Shown in pieces: positions 6,032-13,139 of a DNA stretch of 14,165 bases. Position numbers and translations under genes: made by a program. The first letter of the stretch is position 1. Each line of letters starts with the position of its first letter. A model generated the notes under the pieces. The model worked only from the letters and a program-made list of their open reading frames with translations. It searched no databases and was not told where the DNA came from. The DNA comes from Bacteroidota bacterium (GTDB lineage Bacteria > Bacteroidota > Bacteroidia > NS11-12g > UBA9320), in NCBI GenBank assembly GCA_003484585.1, contig DNBZ01000260.1, positions 11,051 through 25,215 of the forward strand, written 5' to 3'.

Positions 6032-7483
6032 ATGAATGTGATTAAATCGCCCAAAGCTATCAACGTATTGTTTGGAGCTGTATGCCTATTAGTTGGTGTA
6101 CTTCTTGCCTATCTAGACTATCTATCTCCTGGCTATAGCGGAGGTGGCGATACATATAACCACTATCTCATAGCGAGATTTAGCTGGCAGAATCCAGAAC
6201 TTTTCTTGGACTATTGGGGTAAGCCTTTGTACACGGTCATCGCATCACTTTTTACTAGACTAGGTTTAGCGGGTTCTGTACTGCTCAATATTCTGTGTCT
6301 TATTGGCTCTGCAATAGCCGTTTTTATTACGGCTAAGAGATTAAACTATAAAAACTATTTCCTAGCGGGAGTCATAGTCCTCCTTTGTCCTGTTTTTTTG
6401 GATAATACTATCTCATCACTTACCGAACCTTTGTTTGCTTTCTTTTTGGCATTGATAGTAATGCTTATAAGTCAAAATAGGATAGGAGCTGCGGCTGTAT
6501 TCGCAGGGTTTTTACCTCACTTGAGGTCAGAGGGCTTGATTATTTTTGGGATACTTCTCGTCTATTTTGTGCTTAAGAATAGGAGCATTAAGCCGCTACT
6601 ACTGATGGCTGTAGGTAGCTTAGGTATCAATATGCTTGGCTGGTGGCAGACGGGTGAGCCTTTTTGGATAATAACTAGCAATCCGTATATAGGAGCACAA
6701 CTGAGCGGTGCCAGTATTTGTGGTAGTGGTAGTTTATTCCATTATCCATGGCAGACACATTATACCTTTGGGTTAATCAATAGTTTTTTGGCCGCACTCT
6801 CTGCTATACTTATCGCTTGGCATTTATATAAAAAGAAGATAGGACTGTTCTCTCCTATCGTATTAATACTTGTACTTTTTGTGGCCTTCTATGCTGCTCA
6901 TGTATTGATCTGGTGGCAAGGGTTAATGGGTAGTTGTGGCTATGTTAGAGTTATGACTATAGTGGCTCCACTGATAGCACTGCTCGTAGTTTTCTCTATA
7001 GAACAAATAGTGGGGAGCATTGCCAATCTAAAAAGTAAGAACAGTCGTTTGCTACAGATAGGTTTTGTAGTATTTATGTTCTTGGTACAGATTATCACGC
7101 CTATTCGCTATTTCAGACACAGATACCCTATTCCATTGTCAGAAGAAGAGGAAGTATTTCAAGATGTGGCTCTGTGGTATAAAAATCAAGATGTTTCTGG
7201 CAATGCTACGGTATATCTAAATTCGTATTTTTCTGTAGTGGGAGATATAAATCCGTATGATAATACGCAACATTTTCAGCTGTATACTTCTGGTATTCAG
7301 TGGATAAAGAGTGGTGATATAGTGATATGGGATGCTCACTTCTGTCCCAATGAAGGAGGAGTACCTAAAGCTACATTTATGGAAAATCCGGAGTATGAAT
7401 ACTTGAAGACATTCAAACCAAAAGAGAGGTACATCACGCTAAATGACTATGAATATGAGGTCTTAGTTTTTAGGAAGAGATAG
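6032..7483 (+). CDS. polytopic membrane protein, GT-C glycosyltransferase-like
   Basis: A 483-residue inner-membrane protein with roughly ten hydrophobic helices over residues 10-360 and a soluble C-terminal part of about 120 residues. The first loop after helix 1 carries GGGDTYNHYL (37-46) and then KPLYTVIASL; an acidic residue (Asp40) here, followed by TEP (131-133) and HLRSEG (163-168), is the pattern of GT-C transferases that use polyprenyl-phosphate sugars (ArnT/GT39-like). This is a fold-level resemblance only; donor and acceptor are unknown, and I see no lipid-A or protein-glycosylation neighbours. The start at 6032 follows a promoter word by seven bases. The gene stands alone between two copies of a 31-base direct repeat and converges on the FAD oxidoreductase gene 44 bases downstream. 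The C-terminal domain (about 365-483) is unrecognised. Confidence 0.7.
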   Translation: MNVIKSPKAINVLFGAVCLLVGVLLAYLDYLSPGYSGGGDTYNHYLIARFSWQNPELFLDYWGKPLYTVIASLFTRLGLAGSVLLNILCLIGSAIAVFITAKRLNYKNYFLAGVIVLLCPVFLDNTISSLTEPLFAFFLALIVMLISQNRIGAAAVFAGFLPHLRSEGLIIFGILLVYFVLKNRSIKPLLLMAVGSLGINMLGWWQTGEPFWIITSNPYIGAQLSGASICGSGSLFHYPWQTHYTFGLINSFLAALSAILIAWHLYKKKIGLFSPIVLILVLFVAFYAAHVLIWWQGLMGSCGYVRVMTIVAPLIALLVVFSIEQIVGSIANLKSKNSRLLQIGFVVFMFLVQIITPIRYFRHRYPIPLSEEEEVFQDVALWYKNQDVSGNATVYLNSYFSVVGDINPYDNTQHFQLYTSGIQWIKSGDIVIWDAHFCPNEGGVPKATFMENPEYEYLKTFKPKERYITLNDYEYEVLVFRKR

Positions 7484-7503
7484 TAGAATAATAGAACATC
7501 TCT

Positions 7504-7534
7504 AGTCCTGTGTCAATAAGTCTTGAGTCAAATT
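7504..7534. repeat. 31-base direct repeat, copy 2
   Basis: Second copy of the repeat at 5899-5929, two mismatches (positions 7 and 16 of the repeat). It lies in the gap between the convergent GT-C-like and FAD oxidoreductase genes and runs into the latter, supplying the last isoleucine codon and the TGA stop (7528-7530) on the minus strand. Confidence 0.7.
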
Positions 7535-8640
7535 ATAGCAACCACTTCCTCTGCCACCTCAGCACTCAGAGCCACGCCCATGCCGCCCAGCCTAGCAGCC
7601 AAGTAGATGTTTGGTTCTAGAGCTTTTACGATGGGTAGTTTCTTGTGGTCCTTACCCATTCCCATAATGCCGCTCCATTGGTGTTCTATAGCGATTTCTC
7701 TCCCAAATATTTGTTCATTCATAAACCGGTGTAACTCGGTGATGATGGTTTCGTTTGACTCTAATTCATAGGAAGTTTCGCCATCTACGTCCATATTGCG
7801 AGCTCCTCCTAGGAGTATGCGGGTGTCTATATCTCGCCAGTAGTAATATCCGCTATCGTACATATACATTCCTTCACACGGCAGATTATCTACTCGCTCA
7901 CTTATGATCACTTGCCCACGGCAAGGTGTTATATCTTCGGCTATCAGCTGACTCGTAAATGCATTGGTACAGAGGATTAAATTCTTGGTTTTAAGTGTTA
8001 AGTCTTGGGCGGTTTGCACTTCTATAGTATCACCATTAGACCATTCTTTTACTTCTATTCCTCCGTAGAGTTTTATGCCTAGTTGCTGAGCATATGCATA
8101 GATAGTATTGTATAGTTTTCCGGTATTGAGCTGCCCTTCGTATGCATTGTGTATAGCACCTATAGTATTTGGAAGTGGAGTATTACTGCGGTAGGAGAAT
8201 ATATTATCTAGCCCCAGCTCGTGGTAGAGTATAGTATTGATTCCTTGTAGGCTGTCTATTCCTTGTGTTAGGTAGGTCTTGTTGTCTTTGGTAAATATCT
8301 CGCAGCTCCCAAGTTCCTCGTACCCTATATTTTGGTCACCGAATGTGCTACGCAGTTTCTGTAAACCTTGGTATCGTTTTTTGATAGTAGCGTATACATT
8401 TTCTACGCTGTCGTTTTCTAGATCATCTAGGATCTCACTCACATTGGCAAAGCACCCAAAACCTGCATTGCGTGTACTTGCTCCTAGTCCCCAAGCGTGA
8501 CGGTCTATCACTACTACCTTAGCTTTAGGCTCTTTTTCTTTTATGTTAATAGCCGTCTGCAGACCTACGAGTCCCATTCCTACTATGAGGTAGTCTATGT
8601 CTGCTAGCAAGTATTCTTTTTCCCAATAGGAGTAGTTCAT
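7528..8640 (-). CDS. FAD-dependent oxidoreductase (DAO / glycine oxidase-like family)
   Basis: A 370-residue flavoprotein of the D-amino-acid/sarcosine oxidase (DAO) family. The N-terminal Rossmann motif is DYLIVGMGLVGLQTA, with the GxGxxG at 21-26 and an acidic residue (Asp46 in VVVIDR) expected to bind the FAD ribose. GASTRNAGFGC (53-63) matches the family's GAS.RNAG block, and LAARLGGMGVALS near the C-terminus is the usual second FAD contact. Family members oxidise secondary or primary amines with oxygen or another acceptor; the substrate cannot be told from sequence. No signal peptide or membrane helix is visible. The ATG at 8640 follows a TACATTCG promoter word by four bases, which favours it as the start. 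Its C-terminal codons overlap a repeat copy, so the exact tail may differ between strains. Confidence 0.87.
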   Translation of the reverse strand: MNYSYWEKEYLLADIDYLIVGMGLVGLQTAINIKEKEPKAKVVVIDRHAWGLGASTRNAGFGCFANVSEILDDLENDSVENVYATIKKRYQGLQKLRSTFGDQNIGYEELGSCEIFTKDNKTYLTQGIDSLQGINTILYHELGLDNIFSYRSNTPLPNTIGAIHNAYEGQLNTGKLYNTIYAYAQQLGIKLYGGIEVKEWSNGDTIEVQTAQDLTLKTKNLILCTNAFTSQLIAEDITPCRGQVIISERVDNLPCEGMYMYDSGYYYWRDIDTRILLGGARNMDVDGETSYELESNETIITELHRFMNEQIFGREIAIEHQWSGIMGMGKDHKKLPIVKALEPNIYLAARLGGMGVALSAEVAEEVVAII

Positions 8641-8644
8641 ACGG

Positions 8645-8652
8645 CGAATGTA
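8645..8652 (-). promoter_or_regulatory. -7 promoter element of the FAD oxidoreductase gene (TACATTCG)
   Basis: On the minus strand TACATTCG is followed by CCGT and the ATG at 8640. One base away from TAnnTTTG. Same word type and same four-base spacing as the elements before the genes at 3382 and 8904. No -33 TTG is evident. Confidence 0.5.
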
Positions 8653-8891
8653 GGTAGATTCTTAATTTTTATATACCGTTCGCTTTACTGATAGTTTAAA
8701 TGTTGTAATGTAAAATTGCTCTGGCTTCTTGTTCGGTAGTGAGTTTCATATAGTGAAAGAAGTAGTTTTATAAAGCTGCAAATATGAATTAGTACTGAGT
8801 AGAGAACAAATAGAGTTCTTGGCTACTTATTAAGATTCTACTTTCATTAATATCCTGAGTGTTCGGTACTTTTATACTCTATGCATTTCCT

Positions 8892-8899
8892 TAACTTCG
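8892..8899 (+). promoter_or_regulatory. -7 promoter element of the nitronate monooxygenase-like operon (TAACTTCG)
   Basis: TAACTTCG followed by CCCT and the ATG at 8904. One base away from TAnnTTTG; four-base spacing to the start codon as at two other genes in the window. A TTCG at 8862-8865 is the only -33-like word, 26 bases upstream, a little too far. Confidence 0.5.
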
Positions 8900-8903
8900 C
8901 CCT

Positions 8904-9851
8904 ATGCAAAATAGGATTACGAACCTCTTTGGGATACAGTATCCCATAATACAAGCGGGAATGATATGGTGCAGTGGTTGGGAACTAGCCAGTGCCGTTA
9001 GTAATGCAGGAGGACTTGGCATCATAGGAGCTGGGAGCATGTATCCCGATATTCTGCGTATGCAGATAAAAAAATGTAAGCTAGCAACTGACAAGCCATT
9101 TGCGGTAAATCTACCGCTCCTATATCCAGATATAGATAAACACATAGCTACTATCCTAGAAGAAAAAGTACCTATCGTATTTACCTCCGCAGGTAATCCA
9201 GCCGTATGGACGGAAACGCTGAAAAACGCAGGAATTAAAGTGGTGCATGTAGTGAGTAATGAAAAATTTGCACTCAAGGCAGAGGGATGCGGTGTAGACG
9301 CTATAGTGGCGGAAGGTTTCGAAGCTGGAGGACACAATGGACGAGAAGAAACTACTACACTAGTACTCATTCCACAGATAGTAAAAGCAGTAAAGATACC
9401 CGTAATAGCTGCAGGCGGAATAGGTACAGGCAAGACTATGCTAGCAGCAATGGCTCTAGGTGCTGAAGCGGTGCAGATAGGAAGTAGATTCGTAGCGACT
9501 AATGAGAGCAGTGCCCACCAAAACTTTAAGCAAGCTGTGATAGATGCCAAAGATGGGAGTACTCAGTTAAGTCTTAAAAAATTAACTCCTGTGAGACTAA
9601 TAAAAAATAAGTTTTGGGAGCAGATAGCCGCGGCAGAAATGGGTGGAGCTAGCTCAGAAGTATTAGCTCAGATGCTAGGTAGAGCACGTGCTAAAAAAGG
9701 AATGTTTGAAGGTGATCTGGAAGAGGGAGAATTAGAGATAGGACAGATTAGTGGGTATATAAATGAAATCAAACCAGCGGCTCAGATTGTTAATGAGATA
9801 GTGAGTGAGTACAATGAAGTACTGGCTAAACTAGAAGGGAATATACTGTAG
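8904..9851 (+). CDS. FMN-dependent nitronate monooxygenase / FabK-like enoyl reductase family protein
   Basis: A 315-residue TIM-barrel flavoprotein of the 2-nitropropane dioxygenase family. The N-terminus ITNLFGIQYPIIQAGM and the A.VSNAGGLGIIG block are family hallmarks. EGFEAGGHNG (137-146) contains His144, the residue conserved in both nitronate monooxygenases and FabK; PVIAAGGIGTG (166-176) and GAEAVQIGSRF (186-196) bind the FMN phosphate. Members either detoxify alkyl nitronates or, as FabK, reduce enoyl-ACP in fatty acid synthesis; in a window with accA far upstream, neither is favoured by context. Length fits both. The start at 8904 is supported by the conserved N-terminus and the promoter four bases away. 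It is followed after two bases by the AlbA_2 gene, so the two form an operon. Family is firm, activity ambiguous. Confidence 0.9.
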   Translation: MQNRITNLFGIQYPIIQAGMIWCSGWELASAVSNAGGLGIIGAGSMYPDILRMQIKKCKLATDKPFAVNLPLLYPDIDKHIATILEEKVPIVFTSAGNPAVWTETLKNAGIKVVHVVSNEKFALKAEGCGVDAIVAEGFEAGGHNGREETTTLVLIPQIVKAVKIPVIAAGGIGTGKTMLAAMALGAEAVQIGSRFVATNESSAHQNFKQAVIDAKDGSTQLSLKKLTPVRLIKNKFWEQIAAAEMGGASSEVLAQMLGRARAKKGMFEGDLEEGELEIGQISGYINEIKPAAQIVNEIVSEYNEVLAKLEGNIL

Positions 9852-9853
9852 AA

Positions 9854-10480
9854 GTGGACAGCCGTATAAAGCGATATTTGATAAATGGAGAAGGTGATAT
9901 GCTTGATTATAAGCAAGAAATTACCAGTTCCAATAAAATCGCAAAAACGATGGTCAGTTTTGCAAATCATAGAGGTGGAACTTTGCTCGTAGGAGTACGA
10001 GACAATAGGACTATTGCAGGAATACGCACAGAAGATGAGAAGTATATGCTAGATCTGGCAGCCTCATTCTATTGCAAACCAGAAATACCCTTAGAAATAA
10101 TAGAGCACACCATAGGAGATAAAATAATACTAGAGTGCATAGTGCCAGAAGGTGACGATAAACCATACAGCTCTAAAGGGGACGATGGCAAGTGGTGGGT
10201 ATATGTCAGAAACAAAGATAAAAGCCTACTAGCGAGTAAGATAGTGGTAGATGTGCTTCGCAGGCAAGCAAGCAATAAAGGCACCATGATACAGTATGGC
10301 AAAAACGAAGAAATGTTGCTGAAATATCTTGAAGAAAATGAACGAGTAACGCTTATGGAATTCAAGAAAATGGTGAATATAAGTAGGTGGAGAGCCTCTA
10401 AAATATTGGTAAATTTGATAAGTGCAGGTGTCATTAGAAACCATACGCACGAAAAAATGGAGTTTTATACTCTTGCTTAA
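9854..10480 (+). CDS. AlbA_2 (Schlafen-type) domain protein with C-terminal winged helix
   Basis: A 208-residue protein. Residues 1-125 match the AlbA_2/Schlafen putative nucleic-acid or ATP-binding domain: INGEGDMLDYKQE (10-22, the family's GE...LE.K motif), KTMVSFANHRGGTLLVGVRD (31-50), then DNRTIAGI and a strand block ending WWVYVRN (114-120). Residues 150-208 look like a winged helix-turn-helix (LLKYLEENERVTLMEFKKM, ASKILVNLISAGVI). This pairing is common in presumed regulators, but targets are unknown. The start is a GTG at 9854, two bases after the preceding stop; an ATG at 9899 would cut off the conserved GE motif, so GTG is preferred. Tight spacing means co-transcription with the FMN enzyme gene. 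It is shorter than the large AlbA_2 proteins that carry an ATPase-like C-terminal half. Confidence 0.8.
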   Translation: MDSRIKRYLINGEGDMLDYKQEITSSNKIAKTMVSFANHRGGTLLVGVRDNRTIAGIRTEDEKYMLDLAASFYCKPEIPLEIIEHTIGDKIILECIVPEGDDKPYSSKGDDGKWWVYVRNKDKSLLASKIVVDVLRRQASNKGTMIQYGKNEEMLLKYLEENERVTLMEFKKMVNISRWRASKILVNLISAGVIRNHTHEKMEFYTLA

Positions 10481-10526
10481 ATACTTGTCTTGAAATAAAT
10501 GAACGGTTTCTTTCGTTAAGAAATAC

Positions 10527-10534
10527 TACCTTTG
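10527..10534 (+). promoter_or_regulatory. -7 promoter element of the first PorG-like gene (TACCTTTG)
   Basis: Exact match to TAnnTTTG, 47 bases after the AlbA_2 stop. It gives a leader of about 40 bases for the ATG at 10580, or almost none for the in-frame ATG at 10541. A TTTC/TTTCG-rich stretch upstream (10507-10515) is not at a clean -33 distance. Confidence 0.6.
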
Positions 10535-10579
10535 CTTGCTATGGCAAAGGCTGTAGGTAAATTTTTACAAAGAATTACA

Positions 10580-11509
10580 ATGGGAAAGATAAATATAAAG
10601 TGGATAGTATGTACCATTTTGCTCGTAGGAATGAGCACTTTAGAAAGTAACGCACAGCAGCGTTGGTTCAAAACTAGTTCGTTGGAGTTCGGTCTAATTG
10701 GAGGGTTTTCGCACTACTCAGGAGACCTTACTCGCACACATTTTGAGGCAAGAGGTTTTAAGCCAAGCGTTGGTCTAATTACAAGATACACCCCTGGTCA
10801 GTTGGTTACTTTTAGAATTAGTGCCCAGTACGGTCAAGTAGAAGGTAGAGATGATTGGTACGAAGATCAAGCAGATCATCGTTATAGAAGAAATCTTAGT
10901 TTTAAGTCAGATTTATGGGATTTTACAGCCGCTGCAGAGTTTAATTTTAATCAGCTAGATTTTAGAGACAAGTCTGGGGTTATACCTTATGCATTTATAG
11001 GAGTTAGTGTCTTTAGATTTAATCCTAAAGCTCAATTTATCTATGACCCAACTAGTCCTGTAGCTCAATATCTTGGTCAACCAACTTATTCTCAGTTAGC
11101 AGATAGAGATGAGGAGTGGGTAGAGCTTCAGCCGCTGGCTACCGAAGGACAAGAAACAACAGAATTTAACGAGAAAAAAAGATACTCACTTACTCAAGTA
11201 GCTATACCAATAGGTGGTGGGCTCAAGTTTAAACTAAACCACAAATGGACACTGGGTCTAGAGTATGGTTTACGAATAACATTTACAGATTATATGGATG
11301 ACGTAAGTTCTACGTATGTAGATCCAGTGCGTTTGTCTTCACAGTATGGACCTATGTCTGCAGCAATGGCGGATAGAGGTCCTGGCCCGGAACTAAAGGT
11401 TGAGGATGCACAAAGAGGAAATACAGATAAGAATGACGCATATGGTATTTTCGGTGTTACATTGACATACAGACTGTATGGCAACAGACCCAAATGTCCG
11501 ACGTTTTAG
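10580..11509 (+). CDS. PorG/DUF6089-like outer-membrane beta-barrel protein, copy 1
   Basis: A 309-residue exported protein. The signal peptide is MGKINIKW followed by IVCTILLVGMSTL and ESNA, with cleavage predicted before QQRWF. The mature part alternates hydrophobic and polar residues as in an outer-membrane barrel and carries the DUF6089/PorG pattern: GGFSHYSGDL near the start, RNLSFKSD, YSLTQVAIPIGGGLKF, GLEYGLRITFTDYMDDVS, and a final KCPTF. PorG of Porphyromonas is an outer-membrane part of the type IX secretion system; membership in the family does not by itself prove that role. An in-frame ATG at 10541 (MAKAVGKFLQ) would give an unusually long charged leader; 10580 gives a normal signal peptide, so I prefer it. 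A second, shorter paralogue follows after 90 bases, then uppS and bamA. Copy 1 has insertions around residues 130-150 of the mature chain and before its C-terminus relative to copy 2. Confidence 0.8.
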   Translation: MGKINIKWIVCTILLVGMSTLESNAQQRWFKTSSLEFGLIGGFSHYSGDLTRTHFEARGFKPSVGLITRYTPGQLVTFRISAQYGQVEGRDDWYEDQADHRYRRNLSFKSDLWDFTAAAEFNFNQLDFRDKSGVIPYAFIGVSVFRFNPKAQFIYDPTSPVAQYLGQPTYSQLADRDEEWVELQPLATEGQETTEFNEKKRYSLTQVAIPIGGGLKFKLNHKWTLGLEYGLRITFTDYMDDVSSTYVDPVRLSSQYGPMSAAMADRGPGPELKVEDAQRGNTDKNDAYGIFGVTLTYRLYGNRPKCPTF

Positions 11510-11563
11510 TAGATTAAAGTCATAATTCTCACCTATTTAGTCCACCTGAGGTAACATCCTAGT

Positions 11564-11571
11564 TATTTTTG
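11564..11571 (+). promoter_or_regulatory. -7 promoter element of the second PorG-like gene (TATTTTTG)
   Basis: Exact match to TAnnTTTG in the 90-base gap between the two PorG-like genes, 28 bases before the ATG at 11600. It would let copy 2, uppS and bamA be transcribed without copy 1. No -33 element was recognised. Confidence 0.55.
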
Positions 11572-11599
11572 CGTAGTATAAGAAAACAACTTAAAATCA

Positions 11600-12379
11600 A
11601 TGTTAAAAATAGTTAGCACTTTTGTTTTAATTCTATCTGCATCTCTATGCAGCCTAGCCCAATCTTGGGAGCTTGGCGGTATGTTGGGCGGGTCTAATTA
11701 TCACGGAGATCTAGCCTATAACATTGTGCCAAAAGCTACACGCTTTTCTGGCGGTATTTTTTATAAGTATAATTTTAACGAATACTGGTCTATAAAACCC
11801 ACGATATCATATCTCAAGATAAGTGGAGCAGACAGTAATTTTGACGAGTATAGACTCAGAAATCTCAGTTTTCGAAATAACATTCTTGAGGTTGGAAGTA
11901 TGTTTGAGTTCAACTTTCAGCAATTCAGCAATAGAACGATACATCGTAAATCTACTTTTTATGCCATGGCTGGTATTGCTGCTTTTTTGCATAAGCCAGA
12001 AGCCAAGTTAAATGATGAATGGTACGATCTTACCGCTATAGGCACGGAGTCTCAGAGGTATAGTAAAGTGCAGATAGCCGTACCTTTTGGTGGAGGAGTA
12101 AAGCACGCTGTTACGCCTAATTTTATTGTAGGTTTAGAAGTAGGATGGCGAAAAACTTTTACAGATTACTTAGATGATGTAAGCACGCTGTACCCAGATA
12201 TGACAGGTGGAGGAAGCGAAGCTAGCTTATTAACCGATAGGTCTTGGGAAGTATCAGAGAATAACAAGCAGTTAGCAAATACAGGGGATCAACGAGGAGA
12301 CCCAAATCTTAAAGATTGGTATTTTCAAACTGCATTCACCATATCATATCGTTTTACTCCGATCAAATGTCCTTTCTAA
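11600..12379 (+). CDS. PorG/DUF6089-like outer-membrane beta-barrel protein, copy 2
   Basis: A 259-residue exported protein, paralogous to the gene before it. Signal peptide MLKIVSTFVLILSASLCSLA, with cleavage predicted before QSWEL. Motifs shared in the same order with copy 1 are GGSNYHGDL, RNLSFRNN, FEFNFQQF, QIAVPFGGGVK, GLEVGWRKTFTDYLDDVS, QRGD and a terminal KCPF. The DDVS-containing segment and the cysteine-proline end are the best conserved. Its length is closer to the usual PorG-like size than copy 1, and it is the copy next to uppS (13-base gap), the position that the PorG-like gene usually holds in Bacteroidota. It is therefore the more likely orthologue of the conserved gene, and copy 1 the extra one. 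Role in type IX secretion is possible but unproven. Confidence 0.82.
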   Translation: MLKIVSTFVLILSASLCSLAQSWELGGMLGGSNYHGDLAYNIVPKATRFSGGIFYKYNFNEYWSIKPTISYLKISGADSNFDEYRLRNLSFRNNILEVGSMFEFNFQQFSNRTIHRKSTFYAMAGIAAFLHKPEAKLNDEWYDLTAIGTESQRYSKVQIAVPFGGGVKHAVTPNFIVGLEVGWRKTFTDYLDDVSTLYPDMTGGGSEASLLTDRSWEVSENNKQLANTGDQRGDPNLKDWYFQTAFTISYRFTPIKCPF

Positions 12380-12392
12380 AATAGACCAAGTA

Positions 12393-13130
12393 TTGAGCAA
12401 AGAAAAAATAGATAAAAATCGATTACCCAAACACATAGCTATCATAATGGATGGCAATGGTAGATGGGCAAAAGAGAAAGGAAAGTTTAGAATTTTTGGC
12501 CACCAAAATGGGGTGAAAGCTGTCCGTGAAGTATCAGAAGGTTGTGCAGAGTTAGGTGTAGAGTGTCTTACGCTATATGCTTTTAGCACAGAAAACTGGA
12601 ACAGACCTAAGATAGAAGTCAATGCTCTAATGACATTGCTAGTAAAAACCATCAAAGGGGAGACAGATACGCTCATGAAGAATGGTATAAAGCTAGATGC
12701 TATAGGCGACAGAAGTACGTTGCCAGTGGATTGCCTTAGAGAACTAGACGAGGCTATGGAGGCCACTAAAGATAATACCCGAATGACATTGATACTAGCT
12801 CTAAGCTACAGTGCCAAGTGGGATATAGTAAATGCCACTCGCATCATAGCTCAAAAAGCAGCAAGCGGCGAGATAAGTATAGATGAGGTAAATGAAGATC
12901 TCATCAATAAAACACTAACAACACATAAATATCCGCATCCGGAACTTATGATAAGAACTAGCGGAGAACTAAGAATAAGTAACTTTTTACTATGGGAGAT
13001 AGCCTATAGTGAATTGTATTTTACCACAGTATTGTGGCCCGATTACAGAAAAGAACATTTATACGAAGCTATTTTAGATTTTCAAAGTAGAGAGAGAAGG
13101 TTTGGTAAAACGAGTGAGCAATTAGCTTAA
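12393..13130 (+). CDS. uppS: undecaprenyl diphosphate synthase (di-trans,poly-cis)
   Basis: A 245-residue cis-prenyltransferase that adds eight isopentenyl units to farnesyl diphosphate, making the C55 carrier lipid for peptidoglycan and surface polysaccharides. HIAIIMDGNGRWA (14-26) holds catalytic Asp20; FSTENWNRP and the C-terminal RTSGELRISNFLLWEIAYSELYF block (in two parts of the dimer and substrate site) are all intact. The usual LNYGGR segment reads LALSYSAKW here, a conservative variant. The start is a TTG at 12393: there is no ATG or GTG between the upstream stop and the catalytic motif, and the TTG puts 13 residues before HIAI, as in relatives. Gaps of 13 bases to the PorG-like gene and 9 to bamA indicate a single transcript. 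Confidence 0.96.
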   Translation: MSKEKIDKNRLPKHIAIIMDGNGRWAKEKGKFRIFGHQNGVKAVREVSEGCAELGVECLTLYAFSTENWNRPKIEVNALMTLLVKTIKGETDTLMKNGIKLDAIGDRSTLPVDCLRELDEAMEATKDNTRMTLILALSYSAKWDIVNATRIIAQKAASGEISIDEVNEDLINKTLTTHKYPHPELMIRTSGELRISNFLLWEIAYSELYFTTVLWPDYRKEHLYEAILDFQSRERRFGKTSEQLA

Positions 13131-13139
13131 AAGAAAAGA

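Noticed and set aside
8891..9550. Long minus-strand frame (219 codons) opposite the FMN enzyme gene
   Set aside because: Its translation is Ala/Ser/Pro-rich low complexity, and the plus strand encodes a clear family protein with intact motifs; it is a shadow of that gene.
10541..10579. Earlier ATG for the first PorG-like gene
   Set aside because: Would precede the signal peptide with a 13-residue charged extension; possible, given the nearby promoter, but 10580 gives a standard signal peptide.
12344..12766. Minus-strand frame opposite uppS
   Set aside because: No domain resemblance; lies entirely across conserved UppS motifs and the PorG-like end.
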